This document shows positions 8,733-17,164 of a stretch of 39,680 nt of DNA, one piece after another. The stretch comes from Blastocatellia bacterium (lineage in GTDB: Bacteria; Acidobacteriota; Blastocatellia; HR10), in contig DATLZR010000156.1 in the NCBI GenBank assembly GCA_035573895.1, forward strand, positions 1 to 39,680, written 5' to 3'. How positions within the stretch are numbered: the first letter of the stretch is position 1; every line of letters begins with the position of its first letter. The notes beneath the pieces were generated by a model. That model searched no databases, had not been told where the DNA came from, and worked only from the letters and a program-made list of their open reading frames with translations. Made by a program: the position numbers and the translations under genes.

Positions 8733-8760
8733 TTGACATCCTGATAGCGAGAACTATAGC
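8733..8760 (+). promoter_or_regulatory. Sigma-70 type promoter for the TPR gene
   Basis: TTGACA (8733-8738), a 16-base spacer, then TATAGC (8755-8760). The predicted start of transcription (about 8767) is only about 4 bases before the GTG at 8771, so the message would be nearly leaderless, and no ribosome-binding site is present. Confidence 0.5.
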
Positions 8761-8770
8761 CTTTGCAGAC

Positions 8771-9781
8771 GTGAAAGCGTCGTTTCATCTCTTTCAAGTT
8801 TGCTTGCTCCTGAGCCTTGCCCAGAGCATCGCACTATGTCAGAGTCCTGAGCCGCTCTCCCGGCCGAAGGCAGTTGACAATCCGGTAAGTCCGAATAAGG
8901 CGGAAATCGCCGGATACATTCGCCTGGTGCAAGACAACCGGGGCGTCAGCTCGGTGTTGGTTCGTCTGGAGACAGACACGGGGACATTAGTCGCCCAAAC
9001 CTGGACGAGCCACTCCGGGAGATTTGAGTTTCCCGGCATTGGCTGCGGCTATTATGTGATCGCCGTTGATGTGCCGGGCTACAAGCCGATTCGCATTCCG
9101 GTCGAGCATTCGTTTGAGTCCTTCGATCAGGTTCTCTACCTGGTGCCGGGCGTGAATGAGTACCTTTCAGAGGGTGCTTCTTCGCGGCCCCCGCACATTC
9201 CGCTCTCGGCCCGGCGAGAGTACGAAAAGGCCCAACAGGCCCTGGCCAAGAAGAACTTGGCAAGCGGTATCGAGCACCTTCGCCAGACGCTCCGGCTCGC
9301 ACCTGATTTTGAGGAGGCTTCTTTTCAACTGAGCCTGGCGTACCTGCAACAAGGAGCCCTGGAACAATCGCGGGAGATTTTGGAGAAAGCTCTTCGGCTG
9401 AACCCGAGCAGTGCTCGCTTCTCCACCCTGCTGGGAATAGTCCTGGCCAGACAGCAGCGCACCGATCTGGCAGTGAAGGCGTTCAAGCAAGCCATTGCCC
9501 GAGATGATCGCGCCTGGCGCGCTCACTTCGAGTTAGGACGAATCCTGATGTTCGAGGGGAACTTCGATGAAGCCTACGATCATGCCCGCCAGGCACATCG
9601 GTTGAATCCTCGATCTGCGATGGTTCACTTGCTGCTCTATAATCTCTCGCTTTTGCGACGGGACTTTCAAGCCGCCCTGACCGAAGCCGAGGAGCTGCTG
9701 GATCAATTTCCCGACACCCCCTGGACTCCCCAAATCCGCGAGCGAAGGGAGAGGTTGCGGAAAGTATTAGGGCTTTCGTAA
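8771..9781 (+). CDS. Secreted TPR protein with a carboxypeptidase-regulatory-like domain
   Basis: The GTG at 8771 is chosen because the protein then begins with a signal peptide (VKASFHLFQVCLLLSLAQSI) and lies just downstream of a promoter; an in-frame GTG at 8675 would add 32 unlikely residues. After the signal peptide, residues about 40-120 resemble a carboxypeptidase-regulatory-like beta-sandwich (EIAGYIRL, GRFEFPGIGCGYYVIAVDVP, GYKPIRIPV). The C-terminal 190 residues are tandem TPR repeats (ALEQSREILEKALRLNPSSA, AWRAHFELGRILMFEGNFDE). Such proteins are exported scaffolds; the partner is unknown. The end overlaps by 15 bases the convergent remnant of an ASPIC/UnbV protein, a family often found beside TPR proteins. 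Confidence 0.85.
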   Translation: MKASFHLFQVCLLLSLAQSIALCQSPEPLSRPKAVDNPVSPNKAEIAGYIRLVQDNRGVSSVLVRLETDTGTLVAQTWTSHSGRFEFPGIGCGYYVIAVDVPGYKPIRIPVEHSFESFDQVLYLVPGVNEYLSEGASSRPPHIPLSARREYEKAQQALAKKNLASGIEHLRQTLRLAPDFEEASFQLSLAYLQQGALEQSREILEKALRLNPSSARFSTLLGIVLARQQRTDLAVKAFKQAIARDDRAWRAHFELGRILMFEGNFDEAYDHARQAHRLNPRSAMVHLLLYNLSLLRRDFQAALTEAEELLDQFPDTPWTPQIRERRERLRKVLGLS

Positions 9782-10147
9782 CCGCACCGTCTCCGGCTCT
9801 CCTCCTTCCTTGAGTTGAACAAAGCGGTCAGCCTCCATGTTATCGAAGGTTTGCACGCGTCCGCTGGGCCAACGGATTTCCAGGCGTTCGATCCTGGCCT
9901 TACGCCCCAAGCCGAAATGGATTCGGGCATCGTTGTGGGAAATATAGCTCCCGCCGCTGCGCACCTCTGCCGTCAGCGTCATGCCGCCGAGCAGCGCGCG
10001 AACCCGGGTTCCGATGGCACTGCGATTGCTCCTGGTTCCCACGAGTCGCAGCGTCAGCCAGTGATTCCGGTTCCCGCCGTCATTGCGCAGCAAGCTCGGG
10101 CGGTCGTTCAAATTAGAAGAGATATCGCTCTGCGGCGACAGTTGCTA
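9767..10147 (-). pseudogene. C-terminal remnant of a CRTAC1-type (ASPIC/UnbV) protein
   Basis: The minus strand encodes only the last part of an ASPIC/UnbV protein: SLLRNDGGNRNHWLTLRLVG, SNRSAIGTRVR, GGSYISHNDARIHFGLG and IRWPSGRVQTFDNM are the family hallmarks. Intact members have several hundred residues of FG-GAP/VCBS propeller before this. Here the homologous frame can be followed upstream only to a stop codon at about 10148, after a degenerate stretch (DISSNLNDRP). No ATG opens the piece; a TTG at 10111 is the only nearby start. It is therefore called a truncated gene remnant. It lies tail to tail with a TPR gene. Confidence 0.75.
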
Positions 10148-10299
10148 TTATTCCAACTGCTTGCATCATGGCTTAGTGCAGAGCCACCGGTGACTGGATA
10201 CCAGTCTTTGTAATCACTGGAGAGCGGCACTTTTGTCGTGATATTCCGGAGAAAGTGGAAAAGTCGAAGCTTTCGCGCGATTCACGTGTGTGGTGGGCT

Positions 10300-10953
10300 C
10301 TATCGAGCCAGAATCTGCTCCAGACAGGCCAGCTCATCGGGCAACGGCTCTTGCCACAGCCAGCCGACGTCTATCCAGAAACCGGGCAGAGCGTGACTCT
10401 CCACTCGACCTTGCGTGTGGGTCGTCACCCGATAGGGGGCCATCGGGTCATCAGGGAGGAGATGTTGGTGAAGAATTGCCTGTTCAGGGTCAACAGCCCA
10501 GTATTCCGGCACCTGATGTTGCCGATAGGCAAGGGCCTTCGTCACCAGATCATGATGGCGCGTCGCAGGAGAGATCACTTCCACCACCAGGAGCGGCGTT
10601 CCGGAGAAATGCTGCTTTTCCAGGCGATCCCGCTGCTCGGCAGGGACGACGAAAATGTCCGGCTCATAATTCAAGCCAGGACGCAGCCGCACCACTGCAG
10701 GGCCACAAAGGACATCGCCAAGACCTCGACTCCGAACAACAACCCGAAGCAAGACAGTCAAAAACTGAGTGATCGCCTGATGTCTGATATTCACCGGTGA
10801 GTGCATGATCAACTCTCCATCCTCAAATTCAACGAACCACATTTCGGGCGCTTCCTCGAAGTACCGCTCTTCAGTCCAGCCAGGGATGCGCAGCAGGAAG
10901 GCTTGCAATGTCTCCTCACTCTCCGGTCCAATGACTTTCACAGCCAAGCTCAT
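10300..10953 (-). CDS. Uma2 family putative endonuclease (PD-(D/E)XK)
   Basis: A Uma2/DUF820 protein of about 217 residues. These are small proteins with a restriction-endonuclease-like fold, multiplied in cyanobacteria, Chloroflexi and some Acidobacteria; their role is unknown. Visible are the ELIMHSPVNIRHQ segment, YEPDIFVVP (metal-binding Asp), LLVVEVISPATRHHDLVTK (catalytic Glu and distal Lys) and QVPEYWAVDPE. The ATG at 10953 is chosen because AGGAGAG lies about 8 bases upstream; an in-frame GTG nine codons earlier has no such site. A second Uma2 gene begins at 39557. Confidence 0.9.
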   Translation of the reverse strand: MSLAVKVIGPESEETLQAFLLRIPGWTEERYFEEAPEMWFVEFEDGELIMHSPVNIRHQAITQFLTVLLRVVVRSRGLGDVLCGPAVVRLRPGLNYEPDIFVVPAEQRDRLEKQHFSGTPLLVVEVISPATRHHDLVTKALAYRQHQVPEYWAVDPEQAILHQHLLPDDPMAPYRVTTHTQGRVESHALPGFWIDVGWLWQEPLPDELACLEQILAR

Positions 10954-11023
10954 CGTCCATCTCTCCTGAGAGTATTTCACACGCTTTTAAGCATACCACC
11001 GGACACTGTTGGGGGGCTACGGT

Positions 11024-12466
11024 TCATCGCTCCGGCGCGAGGTTGTATTTTTTGATCTTGCGGTAGAGCGTATCACGAGAGATGCCCAGATCGCGTGCAG
11101 TCGCCGACACGTTCCAGTCGTGAGCGTGAAGCGCCAGTTGCAGCAGGTGGCGTTCGGCCTCTTCGACGGCCCGGGAGATGGAGGATGAAGGGCCGACAGA
11201 GAGAGGCTGGTCAGCAGCAAACGAACCCTCAAAGGAGGCCCGACCAGTGGCCACTCCTTCAGCATCCAAGATTTGAGCCTTACCGTCGGCATTCGCAGAG
11301 GGTCGAAGCGGCGGCAAGTGGATGGGTAACAGTTCCGAGCCCGGCGGACATAAAATAGTCGCCCGCTCGATCACGTTTTTCAGTTCGCGCACGTTGCCCG
11401 GCCAGTCGTATTTGAGGAGGAGTTCCTCGACCTCCCGTGAAAGGCCCCGCACCGGACTCTGATGCATTTGACACTCCCCGAGAAAGTGCAAGGCAAGGGG
11501 GATAATGTCTTCGCGCCGCTGCCGCAAGGGCGGCAAGTGGAGCATGAACGTACTCAACTGATAGAAGAGGTCCTTGCGAAATCGTCCCGTCGCGACATCC
11601 TGCTCCAAATCCCGATTGGTGGCCGCAATGAGGCGCACGTCTACTTCGATCTCGGTCACTCCGCCCAGGCGCCGGAATCGCTTTTGTTCGAGGGCATTCA
11701 GGAGCTTGGCCTGCACGCCCTGATCCATCTCGCCAATCTCATCCAGAAAAAGCGTTCCGCCACCAGCGGCTTCAAACAGGCCGATTTTGCGCTCGACGGC
11801 GCCGGTGAACGCGCCGCGCTCGTGCCCGAAGAGTTCCGATTCGGTCAGCTCGCGCGACAGACCGGCGCAGTTCAGCTCGACGAAGGGCCCCTTCCTTCGC
11901 GGCGACGCTTCGTGAATGAAGCGGGCCAGCAGACCCTTCCCCGTGCCGGTTTCTCCACAGAGCAAGACGGTAGTCTCGCGCGCTGCCACAGCCTCGGCCA
12001 GTCGCAACACGTCGCGCATGGCGCTGCCTTCGCCGCAGATGAAGGGCTGCGAGGGCGCGGAGAGTCGTTCGAGCTGAAGGGCTTTGCGGCGAAGCGCGTA
12101 AGCTTCCAACCCTTTGGCCACCAGAGCCAGAAATCGGGGTGGGTCAATCGGCTTCTCGATGAAATTATCTGCGCCCCGTTGCATGGTCTCCACCGCCGCT
12201 GCAATCGTTCCGACGCCGGTCAGCACAATCACCGACATCTCCGGGCGGAGTACTTTGAGCTGCGGTAACAGATCAAGGCCGCTTGCAGTTCCCAGCCGAA
12301 TGTCCAGAAGCGCCAGCTCGATTGATTCACGGCGCAGCAGTTCGAGGGCGGCTTCGGCGGTCTCGGCCGAGCGCACCTCGTACCCGGCCTGACCGAGTAA
12401 CCCCGTCAACGCCTCCACCAACGACGCATCGTCATCAATGATCAATATCCTCTGCCCCATGAGCAT
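11024..12466 (-). CDS. Sigma-54-dependent response regulator, NtrC family
   Basis: A 480-residue transcription activator with the three standard NtrC modules. The receiver domain (residues 1 to about 125) has the acidic pocket DDD at 11-13, phospho-acceptor Asp55 (LLDIRLG) and Lys105. The AAA+ domain (about 142-375) has Walker A GETGTGKG (171-178), the sigma-54-contacting GAFTGA loop (218-223), Walker [12 protein letters not shown] and the WPGNVREL sensor region. A Fis-type helix-turn-helix ends the protein ([20 protein letters not shown]). The Walker A ends in Gly where relatives often have Glu. It lies downstream of a propeller histidine kinase, the likely partner, and is separated from it by a GxxExxY insertion. 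The start abuts a CACGGATG-type repeat and has no ribosome-binding site. Confidence 0.95.
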   Translation of the reverse strand: MLMGQRILIIDDDASLVEALTGLLGQAGYEVRSAETAEAALELLRRESIELALLDIRLGTASGLDLLPQLKVLRPEMSVIVLTGVGTIAAAVETMQRGADNFIEKPIDPPRFLALVAKGLEAYALRRKALQLERLSAPSQPFICGEGSAMRDVLRLAEAVAARETTVLLCGETGTGKGLLARFIHEASPRRKGPFVELNCAGLSRELTESELFGHERGAFTGAVERKIGLFEAAGGGTLFLDEIGEMDQGVQAKLLNALEQKRFRRLGGVTEIEVDVRLIAATNRDLEQDVATGRFRKDLFYQLSTFMLHLPPLRQRREDIIPLALHFLGECQMHQSPVRGLSREVEELLLKYDWPGNVRELKNVIERATILCPPGSELLPIHLPPLRPSANADGKAQILDAEGVATGRASFEGSFAADQPLSVGPSSSISRAVEEAERHLLQLALHAHDWNVSATARDLGISRDTLYRKIKKYNLAPER

Positions 12467-12535
12467 TTACCACGGATGGACACGGATGCACACGGATGGC
12501 ACGGATGCGCCACAGATACACACGGATTGCTCGGA
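12466..12535. repeat. CACGGATG-type repeat, left arm
   Basis: Imperfect direct repeats of CACGGATG/CACAGAT (ACCACGGATGGACACGGATG and following units). The reverse complement of the 12985-13025 segment gives ACCACAGATGCACACGGATA, so the two arms form an inverted repeat around the GxxExxY gene. A single related copy (CACAGATTTCACGGATT) lies at 61-77. Confidence 0.7.
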
Positions 12536-12591
12536 AGCCATGTCTCGTTTGCGTCCATCTCCTGGACCCCGCCATCTGTATGCACCCGAGG

Positions 12592-12960
12592 TCAAAATAC
12601 CAATCGCTTCCATTCAAGTCGAGGCCTGCCAAAATCAACGAGCAGGCCGACCTTCATCCCGGTGGCTTTTAAGTAATTGAGCAACTGAGCCTCATGCTCG
12701 CCAGTCAGGGCTTTCGCTGCCTTTAACTCGACAATGACGCGTCCTTCAACAAGGATGTCAGCATAGAATTCACCAACGACGCGGTTCCGAAACTGTACTC
12801 GCAAAGGCACCTGTGCTTGCGCCGTCAATCCCTTCTCTGCGAGAGCGATCAACAAAGCTTTCTCATAGAGGCTTTCCAAGAATCCCGGTCCAAGCTCGTT
12901 AGAAACCTCAATACAGGCGGCAATGATCTTTTCCGTCAATTCTTTTTCCAAAAGCTCCAT
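12592..12960 (-). CDS. GxxExxY protein (PD-(D/E)XK nuclease-like)
   Basis: About 122 residues from the ATG at 12960 (MELLEKELTEKIIAACIEVS), chosen because family members begin there; an upstream ATG would add 13 residues coded by the flanking repeat zone. The name-giving motif is ELGPGFLESLYEKAL. The central FYADILVEGRVIVELKAAK has the Asp, Glu and Lys of a restriction-like nuclease core. The end is LLVDFGRPRLEWKRLVF. The family is widely scattered, usually flanked by CACGGATG-type repeats as here, and its biological role is not established. It sits between a histidine kinase and a response regulator that would otherwise be adjacent, which suggests insertion of a gene cassette. Confidence 0.9.
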   Translation of the reverse strand: MELLEKELTEKIIAACIEVSNELGPGFLESLYEKALLIALAEKGLTAQAQVPLRVQFRNRVVGEFYADILVEGRVIVELKAAKALTGEHEAQLLNYLKATGMKVGLLVDFGRPRLEWKRLVF

Positions 12961-12984
12961 GGCTCTCCCCCAGCAATTGTCGTC

Positions 12985-13025
12985 CCTTCCTCGCTCCATC
13001 CGTGTTTATCCGTGTGCATCTGTGG
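12985..13025. repeat. CACGGATG-type repeat, right arm
   Basis: CCATCCGTGTTTATCCGTGT and the following GCATCTGTGGTTAA are the reverse complement of the left-arm pattern. The last codons and the stop of the upstream kinase (TDAHG, stop at 13006) are read from this repeat. Confidence 0.65.
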
Positions 13026-16000
13026 TTAACGGCAGGCAGATTGTGAAGGTGGTGCCACAATCGGGCTGGGACTCCACCGTGATCGTGCCGCCATGCTCGG
13101 TGACGAGTCGCCGAGCAATAGCCAATCCCAATCCCGATCCCTTACCGGTGGTGAAGAACGGCTCGAAGATTCGCGGCAGGATGTCGGGCGCGATCCCGGC
13201 TCCATCGTTGTGGACCCGGAGGCAGAGCCGTCCATCCGACACGGGATTCACCGAGAGGGTGACTGTCGTGACTCCCTGCGCATGTTGGGCGGCATTGGCG
13301 ATCAGGTTGACGATGACCTGAACCAGGCGTGCGCGATCAACGCGAATCACCGGGAGGTTCGCGGGCACGGCTAGCACAATTTCGGGGAACGTTGGACTGT
13401 GCTCAGCTCGATAGCTCTCGACGGCTTCTTTGAGCAGGCTCAGCGGATCGGTCGGCGTCAGGAGCAACTCTCTCGGTCTCGCGAATTCGAGAAGATCATT
13501 CATCAACCGGGAAAGTCGGTTGGCTTCTCGCACGATGAGACTTACCTGAGTTTGTACCTCCTGGCGCCCGCAGACTGTTCCACAGTGCCGCTGGATCACA
13601 TAAGCGGCTGCCTGAAGGGCAAACAGCGGATTACGCACTTCGTGGGCGACGCCGGCCACCATCTCCCCATAGGCGGCCATGCGCTCACTTTCGGCCAGGG
13701 CTTTGATGCCCTCCTGTACCCGCGCTTCCAGCGTGCGATTCAATTCCGCTAATTCTCGCGTGCGCTCGGCCACGAGCTTTTCCAACTCTCGCTCGCGCGC
13801 TTTCAATTGCCTCACCCGGAAGATGTAGATGCTCGGTCCGAGCGACGCCAGCAGCAGCACGGCCAGAGCCAGGAACCATCGCGTTTGGTAGAAATGCGGT
13901 TCCAGGTAGAACTCCACAGCGGCTCCCATCTCATTCCACACTCCATCGTTGTTGCACGCAATGACGCGGAACCGATAACGCCCCGGTGGAAGATTCGTGT
14001 AATGGGCCGTGCGGTGCGTCCCGGCATCCGTCCAGTGTTCGTCGAAGCCTTCGAGCCTGTACTTGAACCGAACCTTCTGCGGATCGAGAAGACTGAGCGC
14101 CGTATAATCAATCTCCAGTTCCCCCCTGCCGGGAGGAGCCTGTGCCGTCTTCCTCAGATCAATGACGTTCCCATCCACCTTGATCTGCTCGATAACCACC
14201 GGAGGGGGCAGCGGGTTCGCTCTAAGGCGGGTCGGATCAATGGCGACGACTCCTTTCGTCGTCGGGAACCACAGTCGTCCGTCGCGGGTTTTACAACCTG
14301 CCGATTGATTGCCGCCATTGCATTCGGAACTCTTCATGCCGTCGGCTGCCCCGTAGACCGATGGTGTGAGGGAGGCGACTTTTCCTTGAGCCAAATCGCT
14401 CAGCTCCTTTCGGCTGACGCGAAAGATGCCCCGGTTGGAACTCATCCAGAGGTTCCCTTGGCCATCCTCCAGAATCTGGTAGATCACATTGTCAGGCAGA
14501 CCGTGATCGGTCGTGTAGACGGTGAACTTTCCATCCCGGAAGCGGTTGAGTCCGCCACCATAAGTGCCGATCCACAAAGTTCCATCTTCGTCTTCGTGAA
14601 AAGAAGTCACCAGCTCACCCGGCGAAAAGCCCTGTTGAGGGCCGTAGAAAGTCGCATTCTCTCCCCTCAACCGAAAGAGCGCTCGTCGCGCACCGACCCA
14701 CAGATTCCCCTGACGATCCTCATAAATCACCCGGACGAAGCCTTGTGGACTGGCTCCAGAGCTGACGCGACGCAATCGGTTCCCTTCGAGGGTAAAACTG
14801 ATGAGCTTTCCTCCCTTCACCTGGTAAAGTCCCTGGCCATAAGTGCCAACCCACAGGTATCCGTTTCGATCTTCGTAGATGGCGTAAACGCGATCGCTCA
14901 TGAGTCCCTGTTTCTGGCCGTATCTGATAAATCGGCCCTGGCTCCATCGAACCAGGCCGCCGCCGTCGGTCCCGATCCAGAGGTTTCCTTTCCGATCCAC
15001 GTGGAGAGCCCTCACGATGTTGTTCGGCAATCCCTGAGCTGTCGTGTACGTGATCAACATCCCCTCTTTCCATCGCGCCAGCCCGCCTCGCGTTCCGATC
15101 CAGAGACTGCCGTCGCGGTCTTCACCCACCGAATACACCCACTCATCTGGAAGACCCTCTCTGGTTGTGTAAGCCGTCACCCGCTCATCCTTGAGGCGAT
15201 TTAATCCACCGTGCGTTCCGACCCAGAGGCTTCCTTCACGGTCTTCGTAGAGGGAAAGGACGCGATCATCGGACAACCCTTCTTTGACGGTGAGGCGACT
15301 CCAGGTTCCCCGGCTCAGCCGATACAACCCCTCTCCGTAGGTTCCGACCCAGAGGTTGCCTTCTCGATCGTGAATCATCGTGCGTCGCGTCCGGGGCGAA
15401 AAGCCGTCCTTCGATATGAGGACGAACGTCCCGTCCTTGAACCGAATCAGCCCTGATCCTGTGCCGATCCACAGGGCGCCTTCCTGATCTTCCGAGAAAG
15501 CTTGGACACTGGCGAAGGAGACGCCTTCTTTGGCTGTATAAGCGATGAACCGCCCGTTGTGGAAGCGGCTCAATCCGCCCGCCGAGCCGACCCAGAGGGT
15601 TCCTCGCCGATCCACGTAGGTGACGCGCACGTCATTGGACGCCAATCCCTGCTGCTGCGTGTAGACGGTGAATTTCCCATTGGCGAAGCGGTTTATCCCA
15701 TTGGTTTCTGTGCCGATCCAGAGGTTCCCCTGATGATCCTGACAGAGGGAAACGATGCGATTGTCAGATAGTCCGTCGCGGGTGGTGTGGACCGTCCACT
15801 CCCCGTTTTTCAGTCGGATCAACCCGGTTGGCGTGCCGATCCACAGAGCCCCCTCCCGGTCCTCCAATAGAGCCGTGATGCGGTTACTGCCGAAGGCAGG
15901 CGTATTCGCCTTGTTGAACACGGTGAACCGCAGGCCATCGAAGCGGGCCAGACCATTGTCCGTCCCCAACCAGAGGTAGCCATCGCGGGTTTGAACGATG

Positions 16001-16173
16001 ACGCCAATAGTGTTGGAGGGCAATCCGTGTTCGATCTGCCACACATCATGGGCATACTGCGTGAGGGCTTTACGTGGATCAAGTGCCCACGCCGCAGGGA
16101 TTCCAGCCCATGTCATGAGATAGAGACCGACAAGCCCAGCGATTCTCACCATCCCGTTGAATTTGCCATTCAT
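13006..16173 (-). CDS. Two-component propeller histidine kinase (Reg_prop - Y_Y_Y - HisKA - HATPase)
   Basis: A sensor kinase of about 1055 residues. An N-terminal signal/anchor segment (about 10-30) is followed by a dozen or more Reg_prop repeats (for example GNLWIGTETNGINRF, GSLWVGTHGGLNRL) to about residue 640, forming large periplasmic beta-propellers. A Y_Y_Y domain (YRLEGFDEHW, YTNLPPGRYRFRV), one transmembrane helix around 770, a coiled linker and the kinase core come next. The H-box is GVAHEVRNPL (His844), the N-box NLIANAAQHA, the G-boxes NDGAGI and GKGSGLGL. It probably senses an extracellular ligand; related proteins in Bacteroidetes sense polysaccharides. The neighbouring NtrC-type regulator is the likely partner. 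The ATG at 16173 is preferred to a GTG at 16185. The final residues come from a repeat sequence. Confidence 0.95.
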   Translation of the reverse strand: MNGKFNGMVRIAGLVGLYLMTWAGIPAAWALDPRKALTQYAHDVWQIEHGLPSNTIGVIVQTRDGYLWLGTDNGLARFDGLRFTVFNKANTPAFGSNRITALLEDREGALWIGTPTGLIRLKNGEWTVHTTRDGLSDNRIVSLCQDHQGNLWIGTETNGINRFANGKFTVYTQQQGLASNDVRVTYVDRRGTLWVGSAGGLSRFHNGRFIAYTAKEGVSFASVQAFSEDQEGALWIGTGSGLIRFKDGTFVLISKDGFSPRTRRTMIHDREGNLWVGTYGEGLYRLSRGTWSRLTVKEGLSDDRVLSLYEDREGSLWVGTHGGLNRLKDERVTAYTTREGLPDEWVYSVGEDRDGSLWIGTRGGLARWKEGMLITYTTAQGLPNNIVRALHVDRKGNLWIGTDGGGLVRWSQGRFIRYGQKQGLMSDRVYAIYEDRNGYLWVGTYGQGLYQVKGGKLISFTLEGNRLRRVSSGASPQGFVRVIYEDRQGNLWVGARRALFRLRGENATFYGPQQGFSPGELVTSFHEDEDGTLWIGTYGGGLNRFRDGKFTVYTTDHGLPDNVIYQILEDGQGNLWMSSNRGIFRVSRKELSDLAQGKVASLTPSVYGAADGMKSSECNGGNQSAGCKTRDGRLWFPTTKGVVAIDPTRLRANPLPPPVVIEQIKVDGNVIDLRKTAQAPPGRGELEIDYTALSLLDPQKVRFKYRLEGFDEHWTDAGTHRTAHYTNLPPGRYRFRVIACNNDGVWNEMGAAVEFYLEPHFYQTRWFLALAVLLLASLGPSIYIFRVRQLKARERELEKLVAERTRELAELNRTLEARVQEGIKALAESERMAAYGEMVAGVAHEVRNPLFALQAAAYVIQRHCGTVCGRQEVQTQVSLIVREANRLSRLMNDLLEFARPRELLLTPTDPLSLLKEAVESYRAEHSPTFPEIVLAVPANLPVIRVDRARLVQVIVNLIANAAQHAQGVTTVTLSVNPVSDGRLCLRVHNDGAGIAPDILPRIFEPFFTTGKGSGLGLAIARRLVTEHGGTITVESQPDCGTTFTICLPLTTDAHG

Positions 16174-16354
16174 AAGCAACACCACGGGAGGGCATTAATT
16201 TAGGCCGGACCGCATCGAGCGAAGGAATTGATTCCTGCCACGCACCCAATGAAGGTCGAATACCTTTTTGGTCCAGAAGGCGAGTTTCGCTTTCGCTCGA
16301 TCTGGTATTACGACCACTTCGGCGCCCCCCTTCATGATTCATCCCTTCAGCTAC

Positions 16355-16370
16355 TGCAATTATTGTGCCA
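16355..16370 (-). promoter_or_regulatory. Sigma-54 (-24/-12) promoter upstream of the propeller kinase
   Basis: On the minus strand the sequence TGGCACAATAATTGCA matches the sigma-54 consensus TGGCAC-N5-TTGCW, with GG and GC in the right register. It lies about 180 bases upstream of the kinase start. The adjacent NtrC-type gene has an intact GAFTGA loop, so the kinase-regulator locus could control itself. Confidence 0.6.
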
Positions 16371-17078
16371 AAGGGATGATCCTGAAGAAAAGGCAATCCT
16401 GTTAACCAACGGCTCTTAGGATATAGGGATGTAGAAGGCACCATCGGCTCGTTTACAAGGTATGGCTGCCAATGCGCTGTCTATGCGACAGAGCCTGAAT
16501 GAATTCGAATATGGAAGCATTCGGAGAAAGCGGGATACATCATTCGCTCCGGGCAATTTCTCGTTGATCTGCAAGGAATTTCTCTCCCCTCACCCTGGGC
16601 TTTCAGGACCGTGTCATTGTCCGGAACGGCGTCGCACGACTGCGACATTTCAAGGCTTGAAACCCATGCGCTTCGTGCAGGGGATCCCTCTTTGGAGGCT
16701 TTTCTCGCGGGATCGGCACATGCAAGACCGCACAAGGGCACTCCAAACGCCTGATCGTGTTACTATCGTTGACGGTAAAGATCGGATGGAGAGAAGGAAG
16801 ATGGCGGGTTAGAAGGAGAAAGCCAGGTTGTCAACGAGGGCAACAGAATGTCGCCGACGGGAGACAGAACGAAACCCTCTTTGCTCAAAGAGACTCTCTC
16901 CTCAAAAACCGACAGGTCAATATCGGCACATTCCCAGTTGGGGCATGCTTCTGCTAGCAGCACTGATAAGACTTCCCTCGACCCGGGCGGGCCAGGCTCT
17001 TTTTTTACGAGAGGCTGGTGCCCTCGCGCTCCCTCACAGGATATCGAGGGACAAAAGCCTCACTCTCCCGCTCCGGCG
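16371..17078. other. Intergenic stretch without a recognisable gene
   Basis: About 700 bases between the sigma-54 promoter and the 3' end of the TonB operon. Short frames exist on both strands but none has a good start site or a recognisable motif. I see no tRNA, terminator or repeat in it. It may contain activator sites for the sigma-54 promoter, but none can be named from the sequence. Confidence 0.5.
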
Positions 17079-17134
17079 ATGAAAGGCGCGTTGCTCACGA
17101 AAGTACCCAGAGCGGCATCTGGGCGGCCTTTCAT
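17079..17134. repeat. Nested inverted repeat at the end of the TonB operon
   Basis: Outer arms ATGAAAGG (17079-17086) and CCTTTCAT (17127-17134) enclose inner arms CCCAGA (17106-17111) and TCTGGG (17118-17123). It lies about 30 bases past the stop of the TPR gene on the minus strand. There is no T-run, so it may be a 3'-end stabilising or Rho-associated structure, not an intrinsic terminator. Confidence 0.4.
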
Positions 17135-17164
17135 CCATAGAGCGAAGATTCGGCGGTTCTTTTC

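Noticed and set aside
12466-12535. CACGGATG repeats as a CRISPR array
   Set aside because: Units are short and irregular with no spacers of even length and no cas genes; they belong to the GxxExxY-associated repeat type.
16228-16419. Short plus-strand gene between the kinase and the TonB operon
   Set aside because: 63 codons with no ribosome-binding site or recognisable motif, and it overlaps the sigma-54 promoter on the other strand.
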